Positions 19,539-28,112 of a DNA stretch of 34,253 nucleotides are shown one piece after another; within the stretch, counting starts at the first letter, position 1; each line of letters begins with the position of its first letter. The DNA comes from a virus: positions 1-34,253 of IMG/VR virus record IMGVR_UViG_3300011114_000224; one strand, given 5' to 3'. A program made the translations under genes and the position numbers. The notes below the pieces were generated by a model. The model did not search any database, was not told the origin of the DNA, and saw only the letters and a list, made by a program, of their open reading frames with translations.

Positions 19539-20495
19539 ATGGCTGTAGCACATGATGAGTACACGTTTCCCGATGAAGCAGAGAACAATAAGGCCGAGCC
19601 TGAACTTGAGATATCCGTAGAAGGAGATGTTGACCTTGAAGTTGTAGATGACACCCCTGAAAAAGACCGTGGTCGTAAAGCCCTTGCACAAGACCCGGAA
19701 GACGCAAATGACGAGGAGCTTTCCCAGTACAGTACCAAAGTTCAGAATAGAATCAAAGAGTTAAGTCACGCTAGACACGATGAACGTAGGGCTAAAGAGG
19801 CTGTCCTGCGGGAACGGGAAGAGCTTGAGCGCGTGGCGCATCGTCTTGTAGAAGAGAACACTAAGCTGAAACAGTATGTCAATACTGGTGAGCAAGCCTA
19901 CGCTGGGAGCATGAAATCTGCTGCCGAAGCCGAGTACGAAATGGCTAAAAGGCAGTTTAAAGAGGCGCACGAGGCTTTTGATTCTGATGCCATGATCGAA
20001 GCTCAGTCAGCGCTTACTACGGCTCAACTTAAGATAGAGCGTGCAAATAATTTTAAACCTACCCCTTTACAAGAAGAAAATACTGTAGTACAACCACAAG
20101 TAACAGAGCAAGCTCCTTCACGACCCGATGATAAAACCCTTCGCTGGCAAGCAAGGAATCAATGGTTTGGTGAGGATGACGAGATGACTGCCGTCGCGCT
20201 TGTACTGCATAAGAAGTTAGTCCAATCGGGTACCGACCCGCGTAGTGACGAGTATTTCAAGCAGATTGATACTCGCATGAAGTCTCGCTTTCCTGAATTC
20301 TTTGGAGAGCCGCGCAGTGAAGATGATGATAGAGGTGCGGAAACAAAAAAGTCGGCTACCGTTGTAGCCCCGGCAAGTCGTTCTAACGGCACTAGGAAAG
20401 TTATTTTGAGTAAAACACAAGTGGCAATAGCTAAAAAACTTGGTGTTCCGCTAGAACTTTACGCTAAACAACTTGTTGCACAGGAGTCCGCATAA
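19539..20495 (+). CDS. probable capsid scaffolding protein
   Basis: A 318-residue very charged protein with a long coiled coil (about 62-165: NRIKELSHARHDERRAKEAVLREREELERVAHRLVEENTKLK) and a basic C-terminus (SRSNGTRKVILSKTQVAIAKKLGVPLELYAKQL). Scaffold proteins have this form and are encoded between portal and capsid. It would be removed from the prohead after assembly. The start follows TAGGAGGTTAT. Confidence 0.78.
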   Translation: MAVAHDEYTFPDEAENNKAEPELEISVEGDVDLEVVDDTPEKDRGRKALAQDPEDANDEELSQYSTKVQNRIKELSHARHDERRAKEAVLREREELERVAHRLVEENTKLKQYVNTGEQAYAGSMKSAAEAEYEMAKRQFKEAHEAFDSDAMIEAQSALTTAQLKIERANNFKPTPLQEENTVVQPQVTEQAPSRPDDKTLRWQARNQWFGEDDEMTAVALVLHKKLVQSGTDPRSDEYFKQIDTRMKSRFPEFFGEPRSEDDDRGAETKKSATVVAPASRSNGTRKVILSKTQVAIAKKLGVPLELYAKQLVAQESA

Positions 20496-20944
20496 TGGCT
20501 AATCATCTCGCTCGTGATCAGGAAAGTAGAGAAACTACGCAGCGCAAACAAAATTGGGCACCAGCCCAATTGCTACCTACTCCCACTCCTCAACCGGGAT
20601 GGGCGTTCAGGTGGGTACGGACGGCAATCATGGGAGTCTTTGACCCTATGAATACGTCTGCGAAGTTCCGTGAAGGTTGGGTTCCATGTAAAGCTGAAGA
20701 TCATCCAGAAATACTGACTCAACCAGACCAGAATACTAAATTTAAAGGCAACATTGAGATGGGCGGTTTGCTGCTGTGCAAGATTCCACAGGAGTTCATG
20801 GATCAACGCGCAGAACATTTCAGGAAGGCAAACGACACTCAAGTTGAGGCCGTCGATAACAATTTCATGAAGACCAACGACCCTAGGATGCCTCTGTTTG
20901 CAGAGCGTAAAACTACGACTTCCTTCGGGCGTGGGACTAAATAA
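20495..20944 (+). CDS. unknown structural-region protein, 149 residues
   Basis: Starts MANHLARDQESRETTQRKQNW, coupled to the scaffold stop. It contains LPTPTPQPGWAFRWVRTAIMGVFDPMNTSAKFREGWVPCKAEDHPE and MGGLLLCKIPQEFMDQRAEHFRKANDTQVEAVDNNFMKTNDPRMPLFAERKTTTSFGRG. The pattern recurs, in my memory, in aquatic phage structural operons without known function. It may assist capsid assembly. Confidence 0.75.
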   Translation: MANHLARDQESRETTQRKQNWAPAQLLPTPTPQPGWAFRWVRTAIMGVFDPMNTSAKFREGWVPCKAEDHPEILTQPDQNTKFKGNIEMGGLLLCKIPQEFMDQRAEHFRKANDTQVEAVDNNFMKTNDPRMPLFAERKTTTSFGRGTK

Positions 20945-20966
20945 CTTAACTTTTTAGGAGTTTTAA

Positions 20967-21599
20967 ATGGCTTATCCTACTGTTTCAGCCGCTTACGGGT
21001 TTCGTCCCGTAAATCTGCTAGGGGGGCAAGTTTTCGCTGGCTCCACTCGGCAGATGGCTATTGCGTCGGGTCATGCTACCAATATCTTCTTTGGTGATTG
21101 CGTGATCATGTCCGCCAATGGTTGCATCAACAACAACACTGTTACCAATACTGGTACGGCAATTGTTGGTATTTTCATGGGTTGCAGCTACATCAATTCG
21201 TCTGGTCAGCGCGTGTACGGGCAATACTACCCCGCCACGATCTCCAACGCGGTTGATGGTGCGAATGCTACCGTTGCCTTTGTCGCTGACGATCCTGATC
21301 TGGTGATGAAAGTTGCCATTCAATCTGCCGCTGATGCCGCTCCGTCTGCTAGTCAGGCGAACCGTGCCGCTCTGGTGGGTGGGAACGTCGATATCATCTA
21401 CCAAACGTCAACGGGCAGCACGACTACTGGTGATGGTACGCAAGGCGTTAAAAATGCTGGTGTGGCCTCCGCTACGCTTCCTGTAAAAATCATCGACGTT
21501 GTTCCCGATACCGCGCCAGCTACTGGTTCGTTCGTGGAAGTTTTGGTTTCTTGGAACCAATTCGCCCACTTGTATCGCAACACAACGGCGTTGGCGTAA
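20967..21599 (+). CDS. putative virion protein (capsid-associated)
   Basis: A 210-residue protein starting MAYPTVSAAYGFRPVNLLGGQVFAGSTRQMAIASG, rich in Ala, Thr, Val and Gly and poor in charge, as in beta-sheet virion proteins. It directly precedes the capsid gene and has a strong TTTTTAGGAG site. Similar MAYPTVSAPYGLKP proteins occur next to capsid genes in environmental phages. Decoration or cementing is a reasonable guess. Confidence 0.75.
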   Translation: MAYPTVSAAYGFRPVNLLGGQVFAGSTRQMAIASGHATNIFFGDCVIMSANGCINNNTVTNTGTAIVGIFMGCSYINSSGQRVYGQYYPATISNAVDGANATVAFVADDPDLVMKVAIQSAADAAPSASQANRAALVGGNVDIIYQTSTGSTTTGDGTQGVKNAGVASATLPVKIIDVVPDTAPATGSFVEVLVSWNQFAHLYRNTTALA

Positions 21600-21610
21600 G
21601 GAGATAAATA

Positions 21611-22519
21611 ATGGCTATTTCACGCGCACAACTACTTAAAGAACTTCTCCCCGGTTTGAATGCTCTGTTTGGTTTGGAGTATGCGAAATACGGCGAAGAA
21701 CATAAAGAGATTTTCGAGACTGAAACCTCTGAGCGTTCTTTTGAAGAAGAAACGAAACTGTCGGGCTTTTCGGCTGCTCCGGTGAAAAACGAAGGAAGTG
21801 CAATTTCCTACGACAACGCCCAAGAAGCTTGGACGGCTCGTTACCAACACGAAACGATTGCTCTTGGTTTCTCGATTACGGAAGAGGCTGTCGAAGACAA
21901 CCTGTATGACTCCCTGTCTTCGCGTTACACCAAGGCTCTGGCCCGTGCTATGTCGTACACCAAACAAGTTAAGGCTGCTGCAATCCTTAACGGCGCTTTT
22001 GCTGGTGGCCCGACCTACGGTGACGGTGTTGTTCTGTGTTCGGCTTCGCATCCGCTCGTTTCTGGCGGTACGAACAGCAACACGGGTGGTGCTGCTGACC
22101 TGAATGAGACCTCGCTTGAGGCCGCTGTTATTCAGATCGCTGGCTGGACGGATGAGCGCGGTCTGCTCATTGCTGCAAAACCCCGCAAGCTGATTGTTCC
22201 CCCGAGCCTGATGTTCGTTGCTACGCGTCTTCTGGAAACGGAACTGCGTACTAGCACCAACAACAACGACATCAACGCGCTGAAGAACAATGGTTCAATT
22301 CCCGAAGGTTATCGCGTTAACCACTTCCTGACGGACACGAACGCTTGGTTCCTTTGCACGGACGTACCGAACGGTTTGAAGCATTTTGTTCGTACCCCGC
22401 TGGCAAACAGCATGGATGGTGACTTTGATACTGGCAACGTGCGTTATAAGAGCCGTGAGCGTTACAGCTTTGGCGCTTCTGACCCGCTTGGCATCTTCGG
22501 AGCATCTGGTTCTAGCTAA
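21611..22519 (+). CDS. major capsid protein
   Basis: A 302-residue protein. It has GFSITEEAVEDNLYDSLSSRYTKALARAMSYTKQVKAAAILNGAF (about 88-132) and ASHPLVSGGTNSNTGGAADLNETSLEAAVIQIAGWTDERGLLIAAKPRKLIVPPSLMFVATRLL, features of the Mu gpT-like/HK97-fold capsids. Length and place after scaffold fit. The gene uses many GCT/GTT/CGT codons, as expected for high expression. A hairpin follows the stop. Confidence 0.88.
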   Translation: MAISRAQLLKELLPGLNALFGLEYAKYGEEHKEIFETETSERSFEEETKLSGFSAAPVKNEGSAISYDNAQEAWTARYQHETIALGFSITEEAVEDNLYDSLSSRYTKALARAMSYTKQVKAAAILNGAFAGGPTYGDGVVLCSASHPLVSGGTNSNTGGAADLNETSLEAAVIQIAGWTDERGLLIAAKPRKLIVPPSLMFVATRLLETELRTSTNNNDINALKNNGSIPEGYRVNHFLTDTNAWFLCTDVPNGLKHFVRTPLANSMDGDFDTGNVRYKSRERYSFGASDPLGIFGASGSS

Positions 22520-22535
22520 TAGTAGTATGATGTAA

Positions 22536-22559
22536 AGGAGGGGCGTAAAAACCCCTCCT
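22536..22559 (+). terminator. hairpin after capsid gene, terminator-like
   Basis: AGGAGGGG / CCCCTCCT (8 bp) with loop CGTAAAAA, 17 bases after the capsid stop. No good T-run follows (GTTATCT), so it may act as a 3' mRNA barrier rather than a strong terminator. A second longer-range pair, CCCGTAC at 22578-22584 with GTACGGG at 22614-22620, follows in the same gap. Confidence 0.5.
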
Positions 22560-22647
22560 GTTATCTGGGAATTTTCACCCGTACAGACTGCCCCAGCAGA
22601 CTTTGTAGAGACGGTACGGGAATGTGCTACAACACAAAGGATTCATC

Positions 22648-23160
22648 ATGGCTATTTCGACTTTCGACGGCCCCGTCCGTTCGCTTGGTGGTATGTACAA
22701 CCAAGGCCCGAGTAACGTAGTTACTCTTGGCGCTACTGTAACGCTTTCTGTTGCAACGCACGGTGGTCTCACCCTGTTGGTTCCCGCAACCTGCGCTATC
22801 ACGCTGCCGACCATTGTTTCTACGGCAAATGCGGTTGGTACTGGCCCCGGTAATGACCCCAACACCCTTAACAACCTTGGCGTTGAATTTAGGTTGTTCT
22901 TCAATGTAATTTCGGCTGGTGCTTCGGCTCAGACCGTAACCTGCGGTGGTTCAGACAAATACGTTGGTAGTTTGGGTGTTGTGTCTACCGTCTCTAACTC
23001 CTTTGCTTCAGTTACTGGGACGATCATCACGCTTAATGCCACGACCACGGGCGGCGCAGCACGGGGTAGCTTCATTACCCTAGTTCCTTTGGCTGCTAAC
23101 CTCTGGTCTGTAAATGGTGTTCTGGTTGGTTCTGGTACTGCTGCGACTCCGTTCAGCTAA
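22648..23160 (+). CDS. putative virion protein, 170 residues
   Basis: Starts MAISTFDGPVRSLGGMYNQGPSNVVTLGATVTLSVATHGGLTLLVPATCAITLP, with ATG 22648 after AAAGGATTCATC (an upstream in-frame ATG at 22624 has a poorer site). It is low in charge and full of Thr, Val, Gly and Ala, hence a beta-rich particle protein. It is probably a decoration or head-fibre type protein following the capsid. No named family recognised. Confidence 0.72.
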   Translation: MAISTFDGPVRSLGGMYNQGPSNVVTLGATVTLSVATHGGLTLLVPATCAITLPTIVSTANAVGTGPGNDPNTLNNLGVEFRLFFNVISAGASAQTVTCGGSDKYVGSLGVVSTVSNSFASVTGTIITLNATTTGGAARGSFITLVPLAANLWSVNGVLVGSGTAATPFS

Positions 23161-23166
23161 TCTTCT

Positions 23167-23182
23167 GGGGGCTTCGGCCCCC
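23167..23182 (+). terminator. UUCG hairpin after gene
   Basis: GGGGGC-TTCG-GCCCCC directly after the stop at 23158-23160, with weak T content behind it (TGTTC). A very stable tetraloop hairpin, probably a partial terminator or mRNA end protector. Confidence 0.55.
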
Positions 23183-23208
23183 TGTTCACATAATAGGAGA
23201 TTGCAACT

Positions 23209-23814
23209 ATGAACGGCGACAATTTTGCAGTATCACCCACCACTGATGCAGCGTATTACCGCGTAGCTGCGGGGAGTGTTGGAACAGCGGCTTACACATT
23301 GCTGCAAACTACTGCTGGGCCAAACGGTATTGGATATAAGATATCTTTTGTCTCAGGCTCCAACGATAGCGGTAAAACCCTTACCATTGTTGGTCACAAA
23401 ATGGGAACGGCTCCGGGTGTAGTTACGACAGAAGTGGTTACCGGCCCGAACGCAAACACCGTCTATTCATCTGGTTATTACGACATTGTTACCAGCATAA
23501 CGCCTAGCGCAACTATGACGGGTAACATTGGTGTTGGTGTTCTTGGCACTAGCGTAGCCCTTCCGCGTACTCGCATAAAAGGCGTGTACTACGTTGGTAC
23601 AGGTACAGCAGGTTCTATCAAAGCTAACCTGAACTCATCTACGGGTACTTTGCTGCTGCAAATTGATACCCCTGCTTCGGCAACGGCTAACCAATATGTT
23701 CTTATGCCCAGCGGTATTCTGATGGGTGGCAGCAACGCTCTAGGCCCACTAACGATGGACATTGGTCTTATCACGCTGACCAACGTCACTTTCGCAACCA
23801 TTATCTGTGGGTGA
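23209..23814 (+). CDS. putative virion protein, 201 residues
   Basis: Starts MNGDNFAVSPTTDAAYYRVAAGSVG after AATAGGAGATTGCAACT. It is rich in Gly, Thr and Ser with beta-strand patterns (GYKISFVSGSNDSGKTLTIVGHKMG). It resembles the preceding gene in composition and probably also covers or decorates the head or tail. Some resemblance in style to Ig-like phage proteins; no family identified. Confidence 0.7.
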   Translation: MNGDNFAVSPTTDAAYYRVAAGSVGTAAYTLLQTTAGPNGIGYKISFVSGSNDSGKTLTIVGHKMGTAPGVVTTEVVTGPNANTVYSSGYYDIVTSITPSATMTGNIGVGVLGTSVALPRTRIKGVYYVGTGTAGSIKANLNSSTGTLLLQIDTPASATANQYVLMPSGILMGGSNALGPLTMDIGLITLTNVTFATIICG

Positions 23815-23817
23815 TTT

Positions 23818-24567
23818 ATGCTCAAAAAAGGTTTTGACCTAGCTGGCAAGAAGTTAATGATTGGTCTTCCCGCCTACGATCATAAAGTGGGTGTGAAGAT
23901 GGCGATATCGTTGATGCAACTTGGTCAAAAGCTAATGGAGCATGGGATAGACGTACAGGTTAATAGCCTGTGCGGATGTTCTGTTGTCTCCCGCGCCCGA
24001 AACATTATCGCCCATCAGTTCCTGAAGTCCGACTGCGATCATCTGATGTTCATTGATGCTGACATGACCTTTGCGGCGGATGACATCATCCGGTTGATGT
24101 GCTGGAATCAGGACAAAGCTATCGTTGCTGGCGCGTATGAAGCCCGTAAAGAGGGCAAGGTCTACATCGTGTCCTTGGATGGTGGGCATGGTGTAAACGG
24201 GCCGCAGGGCAAAGTGACGATGGATGAGGCTGGTTTGGTCAGGGCGTACCGTGTAGCAACTGGCTTCATGATGATCCAGCGGCGCGTGTTTGAAGTATTG
24301 AAAGCAGCCCACCCTGAGTGGGAGCATAAAGACACGAATACCGAAGAGCGGATGTACGCTTACTTTGACTTTAAATGCACCCCTGAAGGTTACATTGGTG
24401 AGGACTTCCTCTTCTGTGATCGTGCGCGGGAGCAGGGCTTGGACATCTGGCTCGACCCTACGATCAAGCTAGGTCACATGGGTATCCATGAGTTCAAGAG
24501 CGACTTTGGCAAAGATGTGCTGTACCCGTCCATGATGGCAGCACAGACTCTGAGTACCGCAGCATGA
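23818..24567 (+). CDS. GT-A type glycosyltransferase-like protein
   Basis: A 249-residue protein. It has MIGLPAYDHKVG near the N-terminus, RARNIIAHQFLKSDCDHLMFIDADMTF with a DxD motif (DAD at 80-82), FMMIQRRVFEVL and GEDFLFCDRAREQGLDIWLDPTIKLGHMG. This order fits family-2-like GT-A glycosyltransferases that use nucleotide sugars and a divalent metal. The GEDFLFCDRA element is typical for phage members. It sits between virion genes, so glycosylation of virion or host surface components is plausible. The target is unknown. Confidence 0.82.
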   Translation: MLKKGFDLAGKKLMIGLPAYDHKVGVKMAISLMQLGQKLMEHGIDVQVNSLCGCSVVSRARNIIAHQFLKSDCDHLMFIDADMTFAADDIIRLMCWNQDKAIVAGAYEARKEGKVYIVSLDGGHGVNGPQGKVTMDEAGLVRAYRVATGFMMIQRRVFEVLKAAHPEWEHKDTNTEERMYAYFDFKCTPEGYIGEDFLFCDRAREQGLDIWLDPTIKLGHMGIHEFKSDFGKDVLYPSMMAAQTLSTAA

Positions 24568-24812
24568 GCGCGGCTTGGACGCGCAAGGAAGGCAAGAACC
24601 CCAAAGGTGGCCTCAACGCCAAGGGCAGGGCTTCCTACAACGCCGCTAACCCCGGCAAACCCGGACTCAAAGCACCCCAGCCAGAAGGCGGTAGCCGCAA
24701 GACTTCATTTTGCGCCAGAATGACCGGCATGAAGAAGAAGCTGACTTCAGCCAAGACCGCTAATGATCCCAATAGCCGTATAAACAAAAGCCTTCGGGCT
24801 TGGAAATGTTAA
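24564..24812 (+). CDS. small basic DUF6321-like protein
   Basis: An 82-residue protein starting MSAAWTRKEGKNPKGGLNAKGRASYN and ending SFCARMTGMKKKLTSAKTANDPNSRINKSLRAWKC. I recognise this KEGKNP...SFCARM...RAWKC pattern as a family common in marine and freshwater phages and algal viruses (DUF6321, from memory). The high Lys content and position suggest an internal DNA-associated virion protein, unproven. It overlaps the glycosyltransferase stop (ATGA). Confidence 0.82.
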   Translation: MSAAWTRKEGKNPKGGLNAKGRASYNAANPGKPGLKAPQPEGGSRKTSFCARMTGMKKKLTSAKTANDPNSRINKSLRAWKC

Positions 24813-24822
24813 GGAGATTGAT

Positions 24823-25227
24823 ATGGCTGATAACAAAGAAACAAAGGAAATGCGCCAACGCATAGCGGATGAAAAAACGCAAAAAGCATCCGACAAGGCT
24901 TACAGAGACGCAATCGTTTATCCTGAAACAGAAGATGTTGTTACCAAAGAAGCCCCCACTACCGGCCCAATTGGAAGATATGCAACAGACCGGCTTTTTG
25001 GTAAAGATATTCCATTCACTGAAAGAGCGAAGGGTGCGGCTGTTCTTGTCCCTGCTGCTGCCGCTATACAGGCAGAAAAAGGGATTAGGTATCTGGGCAA
25101 AAAACTTTCTGGCGATAAAGAAGAAGGCAAGAAAAAAGGCGGCTCCATCAAAAAGTACGCCTCTGGTGGCGCTATCCGTGGCGGTGGTTGCGAAACTAAA
25201 GGCAAGACCAAAGGACGGTTCATCTAA
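24823..25227 (+). CDS. basic protein with GKTKG-type C-terminus
   Basis: A 134-residue protein. The N-terminal half is charged and helical, with a short hydrophobic segment AAVLVPAAAAIQ. The C-terminus reads KKKGGSIKKYASGGAIRGGGCETKGKTKGRFI. The last part shares the GG...(T/R)GKTKG motif with its neighbours. It may be an internal head protein. Start ATG 24823 with AAGGAGATTGAT. Confidence 0.72.
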   Translation: MADNKETKEMRQRIADEKTQKASDKAYRDAIVYPETEDVVTKEAPTTGPIGRYATDRLFGKDIPFTERAKGAAVLVPAAAAIQAEKGIRYLGKKLSGDKEEGKKKGGSIKKYASGGAIRGGGCETKGKTKGRFI

Positions 25228-26003
25228 TGCCCTCCACCTCCAAGAAGCAGCATAACTTCATGGCGGCACTAGCCCATAACCCTGCTTTTGCTAAGAAGGT
25301 TGGGATACCCCAGTCTGTGGGTAAGGACTTTGACGAAGCGGATAAAGGCAGGAAGTTTGGCAAAGGTGGCACTACACAGCAACGCATCAACAAGCAGGAT
25401 ACCAAGCACGGGAAACTTGATCTACCCGTTGCCAATCTCAACCGTATGGCTGGCATGAAAGGTGGTGGTTCCGTGAAAAAGTTTAAAGAAGGTGGCGTTA
25501 ATCTTGCGGATGTTGCTGCCGAAGTTAAAGATACCTTTTCCCCTAAAAGATTAAAACAAATGGTGGGAATGGAGCCATCAGATAGGGATGTGGAACGTGC
25601 AAGGCTTAATATCCCCAAAGAAGGTGCTGGCAGTTATAAATTTAGCCCAATCCCATCAAAGAGATTGGAAGCTCTGCAAGAGAAAAAAGATTACGATAAC
25701 GCTGGATACAAAAAAGGAGGTTTCATGAAAGAATCTAAAGTGATGGTAGGTAAAGAGATGATGTTCATGAAGAAGAAGGGCGCTCCTGCTTCTATGATGA
25801 AACATGAGAAAGCCGAAGCTGGTATGAAAGGCGGCGGAATGCCAATGAAAGACGGAAAACCTGCATTTATGAAGAAGTTTGCCAAGGGTGGTGGTATTGA
25901 ATCCCGTGGCAAGACCAAAGGAACCATAATTCGTATGGCTGCTGGCGGTTCGGTATCTGCCCGTGCAGACGGCATTGCTCAACGCGGCAAGACCCGCTGC
26001 TAG
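25227..26003 (+). CDS. basic protein, MPSTSKKQ-type N-terminus
   Basis: A 258-residue protein. The N-terminus MPSTSKKQHNFMAALAHNPAFAKKVGIPQSVGKDFDEADKGRKF resembles the small DUF3008-like family found in many phages. The rest is Lys/Gly-rich with repeated KKFKEGG, MKGGGMPMKDGKPAFMKKFAKGGGIESRGKTKGT and AARADGIAQRGKTRC-like ends. It seems to be a fusion of the small family with GKTKG-type tails. Function unknown; internal virion role likely. Confidence 0.72.
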   Translation: MPSTSKKQHNFMAALAHNPAFAKKVGIPQSVGKDFDEADKGRKFGKGGTTQQRINKQDTKHGKLDLPVANLNRMAGMKGGGSVKKFKEGGVNLADVAAEVKDTFSPKRLKQMVGMEPSDRDVERARLNIPKEGAGSYKFSPIPSKRLEALQEKKDYDNAGYKKGGFMKESKVMVGKEMMFMKKKGAPASMMKHEKAEAGMKGGGMPMKDGKPAFMKKFAKGGGIESRGKTKGTIIRMAAGGSVSARADGIAQRGKTRC

Positions 26004-26004
26004 G

Positions 26005-26283
26005 ATGCGCCCCTCCCGTGGAATGGGGGCTATCGCCCCTTCTAAAATGCCTAAGGCTAAGAACGTCATTAAACGTGACGGGAAAGAGCCTACCAAGGTG
26101 TTTAAGGAGGGCGGTAAGGTTAATGAAGCGGGTAACTACACCAAACCGGGGCTGCGTAAGCGTATCTTCAACAGCATTAAAGCGGCTGCGGTTCAAGGTA
26201 CAGGTGCTGGGCAATGGAGCGCGAGGAAGGCACAGCTAATGGCTAAACGCTACAAGGCTGCTGGCGGCGGGTACTCAGATTGA
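26005..26283 (+). CDS. small basic protein with GQWSARKAQLMAK motif
   Basis: A 92-residue protein starting MRPSRGMGAIAPSKMPKAKN just after the previous stop. The C-terminal half NYTKPGLRKRIFNSIKAAAVQGTGAGQWSARKAQLMAKRYKAAGGGYSD is a pattern known in aquatic phages and large DNA viruses, with unknown function. The N-terminus has the KVFKEGGKV signature of the neighbouring basic proteins. Confidence 0.75.
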   Translation: MRPSRGMGAIAPSKMPKAKNVIKRDGKEPTKVFKEGGKVNEAGNYTKPGLRKRIFNSIKAAAVQGTGAGQWSARKAQLMAKRYKAAGGGYSD

Positions 26284-26513
26284 AAGCGCCACAGCAATCG
26301 CTAAAAGACTGGGGTGACCAGAAATGGCGTACTAAGTCAGGTAAGCCCTCGTCTAAGACAGGGGAAAGGTATCTCCCCGAAGCCGCTATCAAAGCCCTTA
26401 GTCCGCAAGAGTATGCAGCCACTACTAAGGCCAAGAGGCAGGGTAAGGCAGCAGGTAAGCAGTTTGTGGCTCAACCCAAAAGCATAGCTAGAAAAACAGC
26501 AGGGTATAGATAA
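26280..26513 (+). CDS. small basic DUF5872-like protein
   Basis: A 77-residue protein starting at TTG 26280, which overlaps the previous TGA. The sequence SLKDWGDQKWRTKSGKPSSKTGERYLPEAAIKALSPQEYAATTKAKRQGKAAGKQF fits a small family I associate with DUF5872. Its stop is joined to the next ATG (TAATG). Coupling explains the rare start codon. Function unknown. Confidence 0.75.
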   Translation: MKAPQQSLKDWGDQKWRTKSGKPSSKTGERYLPEAAIKALSPQEYAATTKAKRQGKAAGKQFVAQPKSIARKTAGYR

Positions 26514-27436
26514 TGGCCTACAACACCACAGGTACAACGTCATTTAACCTAGACCTAAACAATCTGGTTGAAGAGGCGTTTGAGCGTTGCGGTGCAGAAT
26601 TGCGGTCTGGCTACGATATGCGGACGGCTAGGCGCTCATTGAACCTTCTTACGATGGAATGGGCAAACCGTGGCTTGAACATGTGGACGGTGGAGCAGGG
26701 TCAGATTGTCTTGGCAACGGGACAAAGCACCTACGCCCTGCCTATAGATACGGTAGACCTGTTAGACCATGTGGTTCGTACCGGTACATCCTCTAACCAA
26801 TCTGACATCAATATCACTCGGATTAGCGAGTCTACCTACGCTGCCATACCCAATAAACTAGCCAATGGTCGGCCTATTCAGGTCTGGATTAACCGCCAAT
26901 CGGGGGCTATTGGCTCTACAACCCTTACCTTGGTTGGTGGAATTACCAGTACAGACACCACTATTACGGTAAGCAACGCCACTACTTTGGCTAGTGCTGG
27001 GTACATCAAGGTTGATTCTGAGATCATTTACTACAGCGGAACGACCAGTACAACGCTCCAGAACTGCGTCCGTGGGCAAGCTAACACTACGGCAGCGGCG
27101 CATACGACTGGAACGGCTATTTATGTCCCAAACCTCCCTGCTATCAACGTCTGGCCTACCCCAGATGCGGGTACTACTTACACCTTTGTCTACTGGCGTT
27201 TGAGGAGAATGCAAGATGCAGGTGACGGTCTCAATGGACAGGACGTACCTTTTAGATTTATTCCGTGCATGGTTGCGGGTCTTGCGTATTATCTTTCCAT
27301 GAAGATTCCGGGGGCTGAAGTACGGCTTCCCACCCTTCAGGCAGAGTATGAGCGACAGTTTGAGTTGGCAGCTACAGAAGATAGGGAGAAGGCTTCAGAC
27401 AGGTTTGTCCCCCGCGAACAGTTCATAGGCGGGTAG
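26513..27436 (+). CDS. head-tail adaptor-like protein with beta insertion
   Basis: A 307-residue protein. The N-terminal half has FNLDLNNLVEEAFERCGAELRSGYDMRTARRSLNLLTMEWANRGLNMWTVEQGQIVLATGQSTYALPIDTVDLLDHVVRTG, a pattern found in P22 gp4/tail-accessory-like proteins of aquatic phages. Residues about 132-205 are a Thr-rich beta segment (TLTLVGGITSTDTTITVSNATTLASAGYIKVDSEIIYYSG) that seems inserted before the C-terminal helix region. It probably joins the portal to the tail. The family is inferred from pattern and order. Confidence 0.72.
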   Translation: MAYNTTGTTSFNLDLNNLVEEAFERCGAELRSGYDMRTARRSLNLLTMEWANRGLNMWTVEQGQIVLATGQSTYALPIDTVDLLDHVVRTGTSSNQSDINITRISESTYAAIPNKLANGRPIQVWINRQSGAIGSTTLTLVGGITSTDTTITVSNATTLASAGYIKVDSEIIYYSGTTSTTLQNCVRGQANTTAAAHTTGTAIYVPNLPAINVWPTPDAGTTYTFVYWRLRRMQDAGDGLNGQDVPFRFIPCMVAGLAYYLSMKIPGAEVRLPTLQAEYERQFELAATEDREKASDRFVPREQFIGG

Positions 27437-27437
27437 C

Positions 27438-27938
27438 GTGGCTAGTAAATTTTCATCTGGCAAGTTTTCAATTGCAGAGTGTGATAGGTGCGGCTTTAGA
27501 TATAAACTCACGCAGCTAAAAGGCTTGGTCATAAAGACCAAAAACGTGAATATTCTGGTGTGTCCGACCTGTTGGGAACCGGATCAACCGCAGTTGTCGC
27601 TAGGGCTGTACCCCGTAAATGACCCACAGGCTGTTCGTAATCCTAGGCCAGACACAAGTTATTATGAACTAGGGAATGATGGTGCTGGAGGCAGTAGGGT
27701 TATACAATGGGGCTGGAATCCGGTGGGTGGGGCGAGTCAGTACGATTCTGATCTAACGCCCAACTACTTGATTGCAATTGGAGAGGTTGGTACGGTGATG
27801 ATTAACGTAGCGGCTTGGAGTGCAACAACGTCTTACTCTGTTGGTGATGCAGCGTCTTACAGTGGTGGGTACTACTTGGTAGAAAAAGCAAATACTAACC
27901 ATGTCCCTACGGACATAACGTACTGGTCTGTTAATTAG
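27438..27938 (+). CDS. zinc-ribbon protein with carbohydrate-binding-like tail
   Basis: GTG start at 27438. The N-terminus has CDRCGF (15-20) and CPTCWE (42-47), a four-Cys zinc ribbon. The C-terminus VAAWSATTSYSVGDAASYSGGYYLVEKANTNHVPTDITYWSVN shows the W...Y..GD...Y.G.YY...N..P....W layout of CBM5/12-like chitin-binding modules. The pair suggests a structural protein with surface binding. It lies between adaptor genes. Confidence 0.7.
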   Translation: MASKFSSGKFSIAECDRCGFRYKLTQLKGLVIKTKNVNILVCPTCWEPDQPQLSLGLYPVNDPQAVRNPRPDTSYYELGNDGAGGSRVIQWGWNPVGGASQYDSDLTPNYLIAIGEVGTVMINVAAWSATTSYSVGDAASYSGGYYLVEKANTNHVPTDITYWSVN

Positions 27939-27947
27939 GAGATGGCT

Positions 27948-28112
27948 ATGGACAAGAAACAAGTTAAGGGAATTGCCGATGTGGAAGTCAAGAAGGGCAT
28001 AAAGGGGCATGAGAAGTCGATGCACGGCATGAAAAAGGGTGGTCCTACCTCGATGTCAATGAAGCAAGTTGGGCGCAACATGGCTCGTGCTAACAACCAA
28101 CGGGGGCGCTAA
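27948..28112 (+). CDS. 54-residue basic protein
   Basis: Starts MDKKQVKGIADVEVKKGIKG with ATG 27948, six bases after AGGAG (an in-frame ATG at 27942 is too close). It ends MKKGGPTSMSMKQVGRNMARANNQRGR. Its stop overlaps the next ATG as TAATG. The MKKGGPTS...VGRNMARA.NQ pattern recurs in phage structural operons in my memory. Function unknown. Confidence 0.65.
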   Translation: MDKKQVKGIADVEVKKGIKGHEKSMHGMKKGGPTSMSMKQVGRNMARANNQRGR

